DNA of 64,000 nucleotides, taken from positions 132,156 through 196,155 of the forward strand of contig QKWP01000042.1 of NCBI GenBank assembly GCA_003550325.1, given 5' to 3'. Position 1 is the first letter of the stretch. Each line of letters begins with the position of its first letter. The stretch comes from Gigaspora rosea. Lineage: Eukaryota > Glomeromycota > Glomeromycetes > Diversisporales > Gigasporaceae. The translations under genes were made by a program, and so were the position numbers. The notes under the pieces are model-generated. The model was not told where the DNA came from, did not search any database, and was given only the letters and a program-made list of their open reading frames with translations. This document shows, piece by piece, positions 38,977 to 52,216 of the stretch.

Positions 38977-39521
38977 ACTAAAATAAATATAAAGTTCAAC
39001 TTGAATGCTTCAAAAGATATCTAATAATTTCGTCTCATGAAATTTGGTAAGCACTACTTTGATGCTTTTCCTAAATATGTCTATAGATTTCCGTTATCCG
39101 CAAATTCAGCATAAAATTATGTGTCTGGGCATCTAATTTTCATTTAGGATAAATTAAATACTATCTAAATTTCCAAATCATCATTCATCTTACCTTGCCT
39201 CGAAAGATTTCGCACAATTTAACGATGTGTTTCATGCATGGTTAAAATCATATAGAATTTCATCTACATTAAAGTATTTCAAAATTAATTAAAAAAGTAC
39301 TGTATGTAATATATTTTATTGATCTAAATTTCGAAATCGAAAACTCCCACTTGCGAAATAACCCTTTTCCAATAATTTACAATTATTAATCCTATTCACT
39401 TTTTATTCCAAAATTATTTTTTCAGCTTATAATCACATTTTTAATGTTTATAAAATTGTGTTAAGTGTATTATTATTCAAATATTAAGCATTTCAAAGTG
39501 AATAAAATTAATACATTACCT

Positions 39522-39658
39522 CAGTGTTGGCAATTTTACCGGCCAAACCAAATTTGTGGCCTTTTCAGCCAAAAAATTGGCCAATTCGACCAAAAACATA
39601 TGAAATTGGCCGAATTGGCCGTTTTTTTGCCGGCTTTGCCGGTAAAATTGCAAAACTG
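39522..39658. mobile_element. hAT-like MITE with 8-bp duplication
   Basis: 137 bp, inverted ends CAGTGTTGGCAATTTTACC and, from the right, CAGTTTTGCAATTTTACCGG. It is flanked by CATTACCT on both sides (39514-39521, 39659-39666). The homologous flank of copy 2 near 31335 reads ACATTACCTCGAGC without it, a clean empty site. The interior has repeated TTGGCCAATT-type motifs. No coding capacity. Confidence 0.92.
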
Positions 39659-41529
39659 CATTACCTCGAGCTTAATTCTCTTTATGTTCTGATTTTTCAA
39701 TCTGTAAATTATTGGTTAGATTCTTTAATCCATATTTTTTCCTGTGAGAATACTTTTGTGGACCCTTGTTAAATAATTTGATTTTGCTGAATTTGTGAGT
39801 AATAATAGTCTACTTTTCCAAAGATGCTTTTAATTCTTCTGAATATTCATACACTATTTTGATGAAGATTATTAATGCCAATAGATACATAAATTAAGAA
39901 TCAATCCACGGAAGTTGTGTGCAGGATTAAAGAGTGTATAATAATGAGATCCCTTTGTGTAAACGTGGGCATGATGTTAAATAAGGTTTGAAATTTTTGT
40001 GTGTGTTTTTCGGGGTTGCGTTAATAGATTTTTATGTTTCTTTGTCTTTGGAGTGAATGTTACAACATTCGTATTTGATATTTTGAATTCTAATGTTTTA
40101 TTTTGTTTTTTGAGGATGTGTGACTTTGTTTTTTGATCGAATTTTGGGCTTTGTTTTTTTTTTTTTTTTGTGTTTACGTATCTTTTTTATAGTCAAAGAA
40201 TTAACATTGCCACCTGTACCCATCAACTTGCAATCATTGATTCATGCTCTTGATTAACCTAAACACAGCGAGTTAATTAATTAATGTTAGCGCTTGGTGT
40301 TACTCTAAATTACTTTTTCTGGTAAATTTTAGTTTATTTTTGGTAATTGATTTTCATTGACTTAACTTTTTTTTGGAAATTTTGGGTTTCACAAATTTCA
40401 ACCGATTGTAGTCTATACTATTCTTTGCGATTGCGATTGCGATTGCGTAAGAGCAGTGCACGAAGCGCTGCGCAAGCTCAAGCGCTCTCAAAAATTTTCG
40501 CTTATCGAACATTGGTTGTATATATAGAATAAATTGCGATTAAAAAGGAGGTCCAATTTTTCTAAAATGCACGAATAAAATAATGCATATCTTAATTACT
40601 AAATATAAGACAATTACCTAACCTTAATTGGTAAAAAAAATATGAGATAGTTGCATAAATAACGATTATAAGGAAATCCGTTATCATTAAAATGCATAAA
40701 TAAATTAACAAAAATATTGTCAAATAAAAACAACCACCTAACCTTTATTAGACAAAAATTAATTATTATAATTTAGTTTAAAAAGCTCAAAAATCGATAA
40801 AAATACTATTTATTAATATGTATTTTACTATTTTTTTTTCACTTATTGATATTTTAAAACATGCACGCCTCATGAACATTAACACTATGAAATCACCGAA
40901 AGTAGAGTTCCAATCCATAAACATCCAGTGTTGTAAACTTTTTTAATTGTTATTTTTCTTTTGTGTAATTCTGCCCCGTACATAGTTAGGGTATTTTGCC
41001 CTGAACAATGTGTTTTCTTTTTTATAAGATAGGTAGTAGTTTCGGACCCCAAATCTAAGTTCTGGGCCAAGAACAATGATTTGGAACCATAGATCCTGGT
41101 CTGGGACCAAAATAGTTCGAAGCTTTCTTGAACTTTTTATATTCAATATGTATAAATACAATGCTTGAGTAAATAAAAAGGGCAAAATTCATTTTACTCA
41201 AACAAAACAATAACCCAATCTAACCTAAAACCCCGATTTATCCCAATTTAGCATAAACCCATACCATCCTACTTTGCATCTGGAATTTCGGCCGATTCTG
41301 AATCAGTCACCTAGCCCAAATTCAGATTAAGATAATTAACCTAAACCTCGCAGCGCATAAATAACTATTACTCATTGTTATTCGATATGTAAAACAATGC
41401 CATCTAACTCAGATATCCGAATTAAAAAAACAGATATCCAGTGTTATGCTCAATTTTTTTGTTTCATTTTTTTTATCATTATCATTATTTTTGAATTTCT
41501 TATTTTGATATAGTTTGTGACAGTTAGGT

Positions 41530-41660
41530 GATTAAATCTTCAATCGAGAGGTTGAAGTTTCAAGCGAGTGATTAAAACTCCAATCGAATGATTAAAGCTC
41601 CAATCACGAATTGAAGCTCCAAGCGGGTGATTAAACTCTAATCGAGAGATTAAGCTCCAA
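41530..41660. repeat. Minisatellite
   Basis: Irregular tandem units of about 18-22 bp of the form GTGATTAAAGCTCCAATCGA. It is interrupted by the MITE at 41661-41799 and one further unit follows it. Confidence 0.75.
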
Positions 41661-41799
41661 TAGAGATTGGAACTGTTTAACCGTTTAAAAATTGCTCTAT
41701 AGTCCGGGCAAAATTATGTTTTAATGCCGGCCAAATTAAACGGTTAAACAGTTAAACAATTAAACGATTAGAAAAAATTTTAGGCGGTTCCAATCCCTA
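41661..41799. mobile_element. hAT-like MITE (TAGRGATTGGAAC ends)
   Basis: The left end TAGAGATTGGAACTG and the right end, in reverse complement TAGGGATTGGAACCG, are inverted. AGCTCCAA flanks both sides (41653-41660, 41800-41807). The caution is that AGCTCCAA is also part of the minisatellite unit, so the flanking match alone is not proof. Confidence 0.72.
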
Positions 41800-42443
41800 A
41801 GCTCCAAGCGAGGGATTAAAAAACCCACAGGAATTAAAGATAGATAAGGATGTAGCTTCAGACTGTGAAGGAAAGAAAGATTATTAAAACGATTGTTAAT
41901 AATTGTGGATATTATTATTGAATAATCTGACATATAAATCTTTCTAATAAAGGGAAACCTATAACCTGTAATTATGTGTGTTAGTTTTTTGATTTAAACC
42001 TTTTAACCTTAACCACTATTTGTTCACAATCGAAGCTAAACTCCTATAAGCTCTCCCATTGGTTGTAACACCAGAAATAGCTTATCGGACAAATGGATGA
42101 AGAATTGATCTGAATTGAAACTCTACACTTAACAAATTACTTAAAGACCAGAGAAAAAACCAAATATAAATAACCTATTCATACCCATAATCGAGATTCT
42201 TTTATTAATACTTAACATTACATCACGAATTTCAAAATTAATCGGAACCCAATCACTTAATATTAAACCAAATTTCCAGTAAAAACTATTAGAAGATCAA
42301 ATTTCATTATTACACTAAAACGAAAAGAATTGCAACACAATAAAATAAGAATCAAAAGTTAAATTAACTATTAGCATTTTAGAATGACAGCAATATAAAA
42401 AAAAATATGGATAACTAAACTCCCAGCGCATGGGCAGGCGCAT

Positions 42444-43190
42444 TGGGGTTGGCTGTCAACTATGTAAATCAAAATTATATTATGTCGTCTTAAAAATTAA
42501 TTATTAAAATTTTTAAGTCAAAATTTGATCATTATGCTGATTTATGTAAATATTACGTAAATTAATATAAAAATAACTTAAACTTTATTTTAGATGTGCA
42601 GGTCAAAATTTTCTTTCTTTTAAACTTTTCTAAGCACTAATCGTTCCTCACATATCACAATTACAAAGCTACGAAGCCTTTTTTAATATAATTTTATAAA
42701 CATTAGTTCCAAATTCGTTATTTAAATAAACTCCAGTTTTCAGTATTAAAATTTTAAATTTAAACAGAATCGTAAGTTTTTTTTTTTTACGATTAAATGT
42801 AAAAAATAACTTTGTAACTTTTTTTATAAAGACTTTATATTTATGTTTATAAAATATTACTTTGAATTGTGGTAAAGTTAGAGCTGGGCATCTATTTTTG
42901 TATATACTTGAAATGGGTATATACAAATCATATAAGCGTCGATATCAGCTAAAAATTGTAACAAATTCGGTTAGAAAAGCAAAAAAAAAAAAAACAGTGT
43001 GATGAGACAATTAATGAAATAAATCAATGTTTGGATACAATGAATCCCGGTCAACTTCAACATATTCTAGATATTATACGTACGTACGTACTGTACTGTA
43101 CATGTACACTGTTACACAAAAAAAATTATAACGAATTTTTTATATGATACCATACATAATTTTGATTTACTTGGTTGACAGCCAACCCCA
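42444..43190. mobile_element. Mutator-like MITE, copy B
   Basis: 747 bp. The ends are inverted (TGGGGTTGGCTGTCAAC on the left, its counterpart on the right) and the subterminal AAGTAAATCAAAATTAT is shared with the copies at 32029 and 43261. GCAGGCGCAT flanks both sides (42434-42443, 43191-43200), fitting a 9-10 bp target duplication. Confidence 0.85.
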
Positions 43191-43260
43191 GCAGGCGCAT
43201 GACTTGTTAATTAATGCATATGAAAAATAAGGCAGGAAGGTCCCGTGTCTCACGTGACAT

Positions 43261-43975
43261 TATGTGGTCTGTCAATTAAGTAAATCAAAAACTATATGGG
43301 GCGAGTCAGTAGACGCAACATATTTTTCTAAGTAAATTTTTTTAAAACTTTAAACAAGAATAACTTAACAACAACTTAATCAAATTTAATAAAAATTTTT
43401 TTAAATCTTGTAGAATCTATTTAAAAAAATTTTTACTAATTTTGGTTATTTGAAGATTTAAAAAACATTTCATTAAAAACAGTATGGTACATTTTTACTG
43501 ACTTACCCCAATATGTGATCACTAATATTTGAGCTTAAGGCAATTTTTATTGAGTAACATATATATATATATATATAATTAATGTACTTTTTTTAGATGC
43601 TCAAATTACAAACTTCTTTTTTAACAGAAAATTTTAACGTCAATTGACTCTTTTCTATCCTATTAACAAAGTTACAGAGCCATTTTTTTTACATTACATA
43701 TGAAAACCAAAATTTTTGTTCTAATTACTTTATCTGTATTTATCGTTTGGAAATTTAAACTGCTAGTAGTTTTTTTTTAATTAATATAAAATTTGGTTCT
43801 GTAGCTTGAATTGTAGAAACCTTTTATCAATTTGGTTAAATTTTAGGATTCTACCACTTAGTTGTAAAGTTCCTGTACCTAAATAATTGTCGTCAATAAA
43901 ATAATATCTATAAAATTTTATATGTATATGATACCATATAATTATTTTGATTTACTTAGTTGACAGACCACCCAA
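43261..43975. mobile_element. Mutator-like MITE, copy C
   Basis: 715 bp, orthologous to 32029-32745 through the segmental duplication. ACGTGACAT flanks both sides (43252-43260, 43976-43984). Ends carry GGTCTGTCAA. Confidence 0.82.
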
Positions 43976-44654
43976 ACGTGACATGTCTAATAAAAACAAT
44001 AGTCCAGTGATCAAGTAACCAAGCAGTCGGATAAGGAATCTTGTGATAATAATTGCCCCAAGATCACTATGGAGAGAGAATCCCAGTGTTAAAAATTTAA
44101 AAATTTTTTATACAGGTCAAACTGTTTTTAAAATTCTCACGATAGAAATCGGATAAGGCAAAAGTTATGTGATGGATTATAACTAAAGAAAGAAAGCGAT
44201 TAAAATCACAATGAAGTTTTTATCGACGGCGTGAGGTTCTAAAAATTTTATTTTCTTCTTTTTATTTCTTTTGAATTTTATATAATTAAAATAGAAATTT
44301 TCTTAGTTGGAGTCGGTTGTATCCAATAACTTTATTAATAAAATCCATACCCTTCTTACCGGTATCCAAAATCTTCACTCGCTTCGCCACAAAAAAATCG
44401 TTCCCGTAACAACCTGTAACAAGCCCGATAAGCCTTACCTTGCTAAATCATTACGCCTCTAACCTACTTGACTTGTTATGTCGTTGATTGTGCAATTTTG
44501 TTTTTTTTCCTTGTGGTAATTACTATACTTCGTACGTCTGACTCACCAGGCCCGCCAACAACAACAAAACAATTATAATCAAAAAACAAATTAGTTTGAT
44601 ATAAGAATCATCTTTTTTTTGAACAGCCATGTAAACATTAAACGTGAAAATGGC

Positions 44655-44668
44655 TTATATATAAATAA
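44655..44668 (+). promoter_or_regulatory. TATA-like box of channel gene 3b
   Basis: TTATATATAAATAA about 125 bp before the ATG, after GAACAGCCATGTAAACATT; same position as CATATAAA in the other copies. Confidence 0.5.
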
Positions 44669-44788
44669 AAAATATTTTGAAAAATAAAAACACTTTTGGT
44701 TTTTATCCTAAATCACAAACAATAGCTTAAATTTAAATACAGTTATTGTTGATTGATAGATCGTTATACGACAAGAAATTATTTTACC

Positions 44789-47700
44789 ATGTCAACCAAA
44801 AACACTGAAGAATCTATTGTCAAAATTGAAGAAGATGGAGAAGTAAAAGAGTTATATTTAGCTACTAATCCATTTGGCAATTTTGTAGTAGAATTTGGTA
44901 AAATTTCTGCATAATAATCTATTTATCATTTTTAAAAATCACATTTTTATGCTTTTATTGATTTTAATGACTGTTTTATTTACAGAATTATTATCAAGTG
45001 AATCAAGTGAATTAAGTGAATCGAGATTATTGAAATACAAATTTCGCATGTATAATGTTAAGTTAGAAAAAGAGAAAGACCCTGATCTGAATGATAGAAA
45101 TGGATTATCGTACAGAAAACTTGATGAAATTGATACCTCTAAACAAAAAACATTTGAATTTGAAACACCGCAATCTGAATTGATTACATCTAAAAACAAA
45201 TTGAGTTGGTCTGTTGCTGTTTCAAATAAATTACGCAAAGAAAAATCAAGTAAATCAACTTATAGATTATTAGCGATATCATGTATAAGCAGAGATGATA
45301 TGATATATAAAGATCCTAGTGACCCTAATGATATTTTTGGATTTACTATCGTTTTCGTCATTGATCAAGATGATTATTCAATTAAAGAAATATTAAAACT
45401 AGATAATTACGGTGGAAAAGTCAAATTGTTTGCAAGATATAAGGATAAGAGTAGCCAAAATACGGATAAAAAAAATACCGATGAGGATAAGCGGAATACT
45501 GATATCAAGAAAACTAGTGATGAAAAAAGTCTAGATAAATGCTTTCTTACTATTTTTAATGCCTATGGGATTCATAGGTATCCATTTAAATATTTAAATT
45601 ATAATCCTACTGGTAAAATTCGAAGTTTTAAATATCCAAAACGAATATATCATGCCCTAGACAAGAATGAAAGATTTGAGGCTGAATTTAATAATAAATA
45701 CATTCAAAAATGTTTAAATTTGCATTATTTTTTAGTAGACACTACAGATGAAGGTGCTCAATATATAGAACTATATGATTTAAGGACAAACCAATTAGTC
45801 AATACCTTTAAAAGACGAAATTTAAACAGCTTAAATCTCATAGCAGACATTCCTGATTGCATCGCAATATCACATAACAATAAATTATTAGCATATGCAT
45901 CTGGAAATTATGTCAAATTATACTTGATTGATTGTGGACTTGAGATAGCATATATAGAGCTTATTAAGAATGTCAAAGAGTCTAGTGATGACTTTTATGA
46001 TGATTATTTCATGCATTTTTTTAACGATGATGAAACTTTATTAATATATCAATCAAAAAATCATTGGGCTATTTGGAATATTTTCAGCTTAAAGCAAAAG
46101 ACAATTGAACTCAAAGATCATCAACTTAAGTTTAATCTTAATATGTCAAATATTTTTAGTAATCGTGATTGTTATCAATTGGAACGATCAAATTCTTTTG
46201 TAATCATTGTTAAGAACAAAGCAGAAAAAGGAGAAACAAAATTTTCTAAAGAAAAGTATATTTATGATGGTTTCATCTCAGATTTTTTAAGAAGCGAGAG
46301 CGACAATCCAGAGTTCAAACCACTATCGCTAACAGAAAGCTTTGCTGAGAAAACTAACAAAAAAGAAAAGCATTTTATTTTTGATCTTTATCATAAAAAA
46401 TCAGAATTAGATGAATATTATCACATATTTGAGCCTTGGTTATATACATCTAAGAAACCTGATGTAAAGGCAACTCCACGATATTCAGTTTATATTGACG
46501 AAAAAAAGGAAACTCTGCTTCTGATTGGAAAACATACAATTCAAGTTTGGCACGATCGAGCTGAACAAGATCAAGCTAAACAAGATCAAGATAAAAAAAG
46601 AACTCTTGAATTCATTAGTGTAATCGATGAGGACGAAAACAAAAATCTTATTATTGAAAAAATCGAGTATGCAATTAGAAAATTTAAAATTTCATTTAAA
46701 GATACTGAAAAATTTATTGAAATGGGATGTCATGATGACATAATACATACTGTAATAGAAGCTTGTAAAACACTTAAATTTTTAAATTCGATATATTATG
46801 GTACTAATATTGATAATATTGATTATTCTATATCATTAGCACTTAAAAAATGCCATTCAAAATTTCTAGAGATAGTCGAACAAACACGAAATATTATTGT
46901 AAGATTTATTCAAAGATTTCCAATTTCTTGGCGATTATTAAGCATTCGTTATGATTTATTGGGCATTCTCATTGATGCGGATGAAAAATTGCTTATAAAA
47001 CATATATTATTCAACGAAAAAAAAGATATCGATAGCCCTGATGATTATATTCGTAAAACCTTTGATATAGTATACAAATTGGAGAAAAAAAATGAAGATT
47101 CAAATAATAAAATTCCAGCTAGTGATCATTTATTACATGAGAAATCGATGCACATGCCACAATATACTTCGTGGGATGGCAAAGAAAATACGATTCGCAG
47201 GGCATTTGAAAGTCCGTTTATTTAAATTTGTACTATTAGCTGTAAATGGAATTTAATTATTAAGTTTTAATTTATTATTATTCCTATTTAGATAAAGAAC
47301 CGTTATATCTAGGATATTTATTAGAATATTATTCTAATAAAGCAGTCAAAAATATTGGGTGGATGATTAGTGTTGGCGAAATTTTACCAGATCTATATGA
47401 TAGGTGTCATGATCCTAAAAATCCTAACAATGGTCAGTAATAATTTTCTCACTTAATCAACAAATAAATTATCTTAAATAGATATACTCTTTTTTTCATA
47501 TAGGATTTTTTAAGTCGTATCTTCAAATATTATTATATAAACCTTGCTTTTGTTCAAAAGGATTGGATACACCTTTTTTTGATTTTCTTACAATACCGCC
47601 AAGTATAAATAATTCTTTTGAAGTTTTTATACCTATAACGCAATTAATTCCAGCAAAATCCCATTTGGAAGTAGAAGAAATCAGGTAATATTTCCAAAAT

Positions 47701-49584
47701 GGTATTCCTTGCTTTTATTACATTATTTTATTATGATTAATTAAATTAAATTTTAAACATAGTAAAGAAAAAATTCCTAATGTTCGAATGGTGCCTTTAA
47801 TTGATTTCGCGACAAATAATAAAACATTTCTGACACCAAAAGGAAAAGAATACTCGAATTTTTTAAAATCTTTAATTTTTCCTAATAAATATTTACCTTT
47901 GGAAAAGATTCCTATTCCTATTCTTCCTATTATAGAAAAAGTTGAAAGTGATCATGATGATCCTTTCTACTTTAATCCATCCATAGAAGCCATTATGAAT
48001 TTTATGTGGCATACATCAAAATCATATTGGTTCTACACTTTATACATTTTTATTATATATTTTTTATCTTATTCAATTATTACCTGGATGTATGTTGCAC
48101 ACATGGAAGTTACCGGTGACTTTCAACATATTTTGATGTTTGTCACTGTTATATTATTTTTTTATTTAACTTATTATCATTTTATGGTTGAATTTAACCA
48201 AGCACGCTCTAAAAAATGGAACTATTTAAAAGATCCTTTTAATTATGTAGATCTTTTTTCACTTAGTTTACCATTTATTATCTCTGTTTACATTTTTATA
48301 GAATATTATACAATTGAAGATGGGTTTAAATATGCTGAAAGTAACATATATTTGTCATTTATAATTTTTATAAGTATTATAGCTATTTGGTATGAATTCG
48401 TAAGTATATATATGTTTTTGTTTTTTGCTAATTATTACAGTGTATAAAAAATTTTTTATTTCTATTATTATTTATTATTTACAATATTATTATTTTTAGA
48501 TTTTATTATTACGTATCTATCCAGGTATATATAATGTATATTAATTATATCTTTTATATTTGCATAAACTTAAACTTACACATATACGTATTTATATATT
48601 ACTTAGGTTTCGCACACTACCTAGTTATACTTTACAGTATTGTTATTGAAATACGATCGTTTTTACTATTTTTTGCTTTAACAGTAATTGCAATGGTAGA
48701 TTCTAATTTATTTATTTATTAAATATTATATTCCTATTTTACAATATCATATATGATTACTTATATTCAATTTACTATACCTTTTTTTTTAGGGTCATGC
48801 TTTGTAAGTTTATTATTAATGCTCATATTTTTTAAAATTAATATTAATACATATCCGATATATACATTATATGCAGATTTATTTTTCTCGGCTATGCAGC
48901 TTACATTGGATTAAGTGAATCTCCGACGACATATGAGCTTATGAATGGAAATAATGAGTTTAATTTGACTGAAGGAGAACCGGAAAATATATTTTCAAAC
49001 CCTTTTAGCGCTATAATTTCCGCATATAATTGGGATTCAACTGGATTAGATGCTTGGGGATTTTGGCCTCTCATTATTATCAGTGTACTTGGTAATATTG
49101 CTTTTATTATTATATTACAAAATGTTATTATTTCATTTATGAGGTATGCCTAAATAATATATTAGTTATTATCATTTTTACAAAATTTGCTTGATTGAAA
49201 TTATTAATAATAATCTCCAATTTCTTTAAAAGTGCGGCTTTTGAGAGTGCTGATAAAGATGGAAAACGAACTGTTCTTAACTTTCAAAGTCGCTTAATTT
49301 ATGATTATGCTCGTCTTGAACATTCTGCTTTCACTTCGGGAAAGAGTAATGTTGACAATAAACTTATAAGTAAATTAAAAGCGAAGTATGTATGTTTTTA
49401 TGATGAACCATCAGTTACAAAAGCATGGAGAGATGAAGCCAAAGAATGGGAATCAAATCCAATATATTGGAATGCTGAAAGTCAAATATCAACAGAAAAT
49501 GATTGTAGATACTTCATTGAAGAAAAAGATATTGAATTTATTTGGATGTCAGAGGAAAAAAATGAAGGAGAAACAACAAAATAA
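44789..49584 (+). CDS. Ion transport domain (TRP-like) channel, copy 3b
   Basis: Third intact member, 1345 residues. Exons: 44789-44897, 44986-47211, 47292-47432, 47504-47684, 47763-48399, 48500-48524, 48607-48695, 48793-48803, 48877-49143, 49233-49584 (4038 nt, in phase). It shares with copy 1 the intron between RAFE and NKEPLYLGY (donor GTCCGT at 47212). The shortest of the family: no Glu-Pro-Lys or Asp-Ser-Lys-Thr-Gln expansion and only two Gln-Asp repeats near 46565. WD40-like strands include CIAISHNNKLLAYASG and IQVWHDR. S1 is near 977, the pore near 1180-1202 (NPFSAIISAYNWDS), and S6 ends near 1228. AATAAA follows at about 49607. Function by family as in copy 1; gating stimulus and ion unknown. 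Confidence 0.85.
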
Positions 49585-52216
49585 ACAGATAATGTTGGTA
49601 AAGTTTAATAAAATAATTTATAATTAGCATTAGTAATCTTTTGTTATATTGTTTCTTTAAAAAAATATGTTAAGTTTATCAAACTACTTATTCGTTGCTT
49701 GATAAATTATTTTATTTATTTTTTTATATAAATTCTAGAAATATTTTTTAATATTAAATAAAATAACACTTTTTTTTATAAAAAAATTGGCTCGAGTTTT
49801 AATTCTAGAGATTTGCTTTCTATCATAAGTTATAGTAACTACCGGCATTTAAAATTCAACTTGAATGCTTCAAAAGATAATTTCGTCTCATGAAATTGGT
49901 TAAGCACTACTTTGATGCTTTTCCTAAATATGTCTATAGATTTCCGTTATTCGCAAAATTCATCATAAAATTATGTATCTGGTCATCTAATTTTTATTTA
50001 GGATAAATTAAATACTATCTAAATTTCCAAATCGTGCATTCATCTTACCTTGCCTCGAGAGATTCCGCGCAAATTAACGATGTTTTCATGCCATGTTTAA
50101 AATCATATAGAATTTCATCTGCATTAAAGTATTCCAAAATTAATTAAAAAGTATGTAATATATTTTATACAGTTTAAAAATCGGACTTGTGATTTAAATT
50201 TTGAAATCGGAAAACTCCCACTTGCGAAATACAGTCACACACATCTAAGTGCACACCCTCGGGATCATAGTGAAAAAAAAGTCAAAATGTGCACTTAGAG
50301 GAGGTGTGCATTTAGAGGTGTTAAAATTTATAATTGTTATATTATTTGGGACCAAAGAGAAGTGTATACTTAGAGAAGTTTTTCATATACCGTGCATTTA
50401 AGGAGTGTGCACTTAGGGGTGCGACTGTAACCCTTTTCTCATAATTTACATTAATCCTATTCTCTTTTTATTTCAAAAAAATATTTTTTCAATTTATAAT
50501 CACATCTTTAGTGTTTATGAAATTCTATTATGTGCGTTATTAATTCAAACATTGGGGTTTCATTAATATGTTATCTCGAGCTTAATTCTTTTAAGTTCTG
50601 ATTTATAATTTGTAAGTTATTGGTTAGATTCTTTAATGCATATTTTTTCCTGTGAGAATTCCATTGCGGACCCTTGTTAAATAATTTGATTTTGCTAACT
50701 TGGTGAGTAATAATAGTCTACTTTTCCAAAGATGCTTTTACTGTAATTCTTCTGAATATTCATACACTGTTTTGATGAAGATTATTAATGCCAATAGATA
50801 CATAAATTAAGAATTCAATCACGACAGTTGTCGTGGGATTAAGGAGTGTATGATAACGAGATCACTTTTGTAAACGTGAGCGTGACGTTAAATAAGGTTT
50901 GAAATTTTTGGCGTTGATAAATTTTTATATTTCTTTGTCTCTGGAGTGATTGTTTCAACAATCGTGATTTGATATTTTAAATACTAATAGATTTATTTTT
51001 TTTTTCGAGAATGTGTGACTTTGTTTTTGTGATCGAATTTTTTATTTTTTTTTTTTTGTGTCTGCGTATCTTTTTTACAGCCAAAGAATAAAATGAATTA
51101 ACCTTGTCACCTGTACCCATCAACTAGCAATCGTTGATTCGTTGCTCTTGATTAACCTACCACGAAGTCAAATTAATTAACGCATGTGAAAAACAAGAAT
51201 CGTGTCTCACATGATATGTCTAACTATGGTTAATAAAAAATAGTCCCGTGATCACTAAGCCCTCAAAGCCCTGAGAACCTTCAAGAAATCATAAATAAAT
51301 CGTGATAAGATCATTATCATAATTGCCCAAGATCACTATGCAGAGTGAAGCCCAGTATTAAAAATTTAGCACAAATATAATGTGCAAAAATTTTTTTTAT
51401 ACAGATAGCGTATTGCACAGTAATTGTTAATTTTGTGCAGAAAACAATACATTCGCAATGAATTTTAACGCTACAGAGACCATGAGGTGAATGAATTGTA
51501 AATGAACTCCTTTGTTTAATGAGATTAAGATGGTGATAGGACTATACCGTAAGGGTAAAATGACACCGCAGTTTCTTGTATTGTCAGGGTTTTAAAGCAA
51601 TTTAATAGGAGTTGGTGACGGATTATAACTAATGAAAGAAGGAGATTAAAATCGCAATGGAGTCATTATCGACGGCGTGACGTTCTAAAAAATTTCGATG
51701 TTCTTCATTTTGTTTCCTTTAATTTTTGTATAAATAGATGATTTTTCTTAGTTGTAGTCGGTTGTATCCAATAATTATAATAAAATCCAACCTTCTTATC
51801 CAAAATCTTATTTGCTTCGCCCTAAAAAATCGTTCCCGTAACAAGCCCGATAAGCCTTACTTTTCCAAATCATTACGTCTCTAATCTACTGGACTTGTTG
51901 CATGGTTGATTGCGTGATTGTGTTTTGTTTTCCTTGTGGCGATTACTATACTTCGTACGTCTGAACCACCAGGCCCGCCAACAACAGCTATAAAATAAAT
52001 ATATATTGTAATATGAATTTGTTTATACGGTTGCATAAAAGAAATAAAATCATATTGGCTTGATATGAATTTTTTTTTTGAACAGCCACTGTAAACATTA
52101 AAAGTGAAAATGGCATATAAATAAAAAATATTATGAAAAATAAACATTTTAATTTTAAGTCACAAACAATAATTTAATTACAACTCCATCAATTACATAT
52201 TATAATTGTCGTTAAG
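49585..52216. other. 3-prime flank of copy 3b and upstream of the decayed copy
   Basis: Non-coding, homologous to the other inter-gene spacers but shorter because it lacks the Mutator-like MITE and the ATTT MITE (empty sites near 51220 and 51770). It carries the CAGTC-type MITE at 50232-50427. Short open frames here are not conserved. Confidence 0.75.
50232..50427. mobile_element. Pogo/Tigger-like MITE (CAGTC ends), copy A
   Basis: 196 bp, left end CAGTCACACACATCTAAGTG and inverted right end reading CAGTCGCACCCCTAAGTGCA from the other strand. TA lies on each side (50230-50231, 50428-50429). The copy-3a flank near 39353 reads GCGAAATAACCC, the empty site. CAGTC ends with TA duplication are typical of pogo-type Tc1/mariner elements. 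A second copy starts at 63842. Confidence 0.9.

Larger units (their letters stand above)
38606..40286. other. 3-prime flank of copy 3a
   Basis: Non-coding, homologous to 30583-32028 and 49585-51180. It carries the 83-bp tandem duplication and the hAT-like MITE listed separately. AATAAA near 38657 is a likely polyadenylation signal. Confidence 0.75.
40287..43206. other. 2.9-kb insertion in the 3a-3b spacer, origin unknown
   Basis: Not present in the other spacers. The flank sequence breaks after GTTAATTAATTAATG at about 40285 and resumes at GTTAATTAATGCATATG near 43206, so TTAATTAATG repeats at both edges. It contains four GCGATT hexamers at 40426-40449, a minisatellite, a hAT-like MITE and a Mutator-like MITE. 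The small open frames (for example 40347-40532, 40943-41185, 42669-42926) show no motif and I do not support them as genes. Confidence 0.55.

Noticed and set aside
41530-41660. Repeat-and-spacer pattern resembling a CRISPR array
   Set aside because: Units are irregular, there are no distinct spacers, no cas genes, and the context is eukaryotic.
42669-42926. Open frame of 85 codons on the minus strand
   Set aside because: Lysine, isoleucine and phenylalanine rich as expected from AT-rich DNA; it lies inside a Mutator-like MITE and has no motif.
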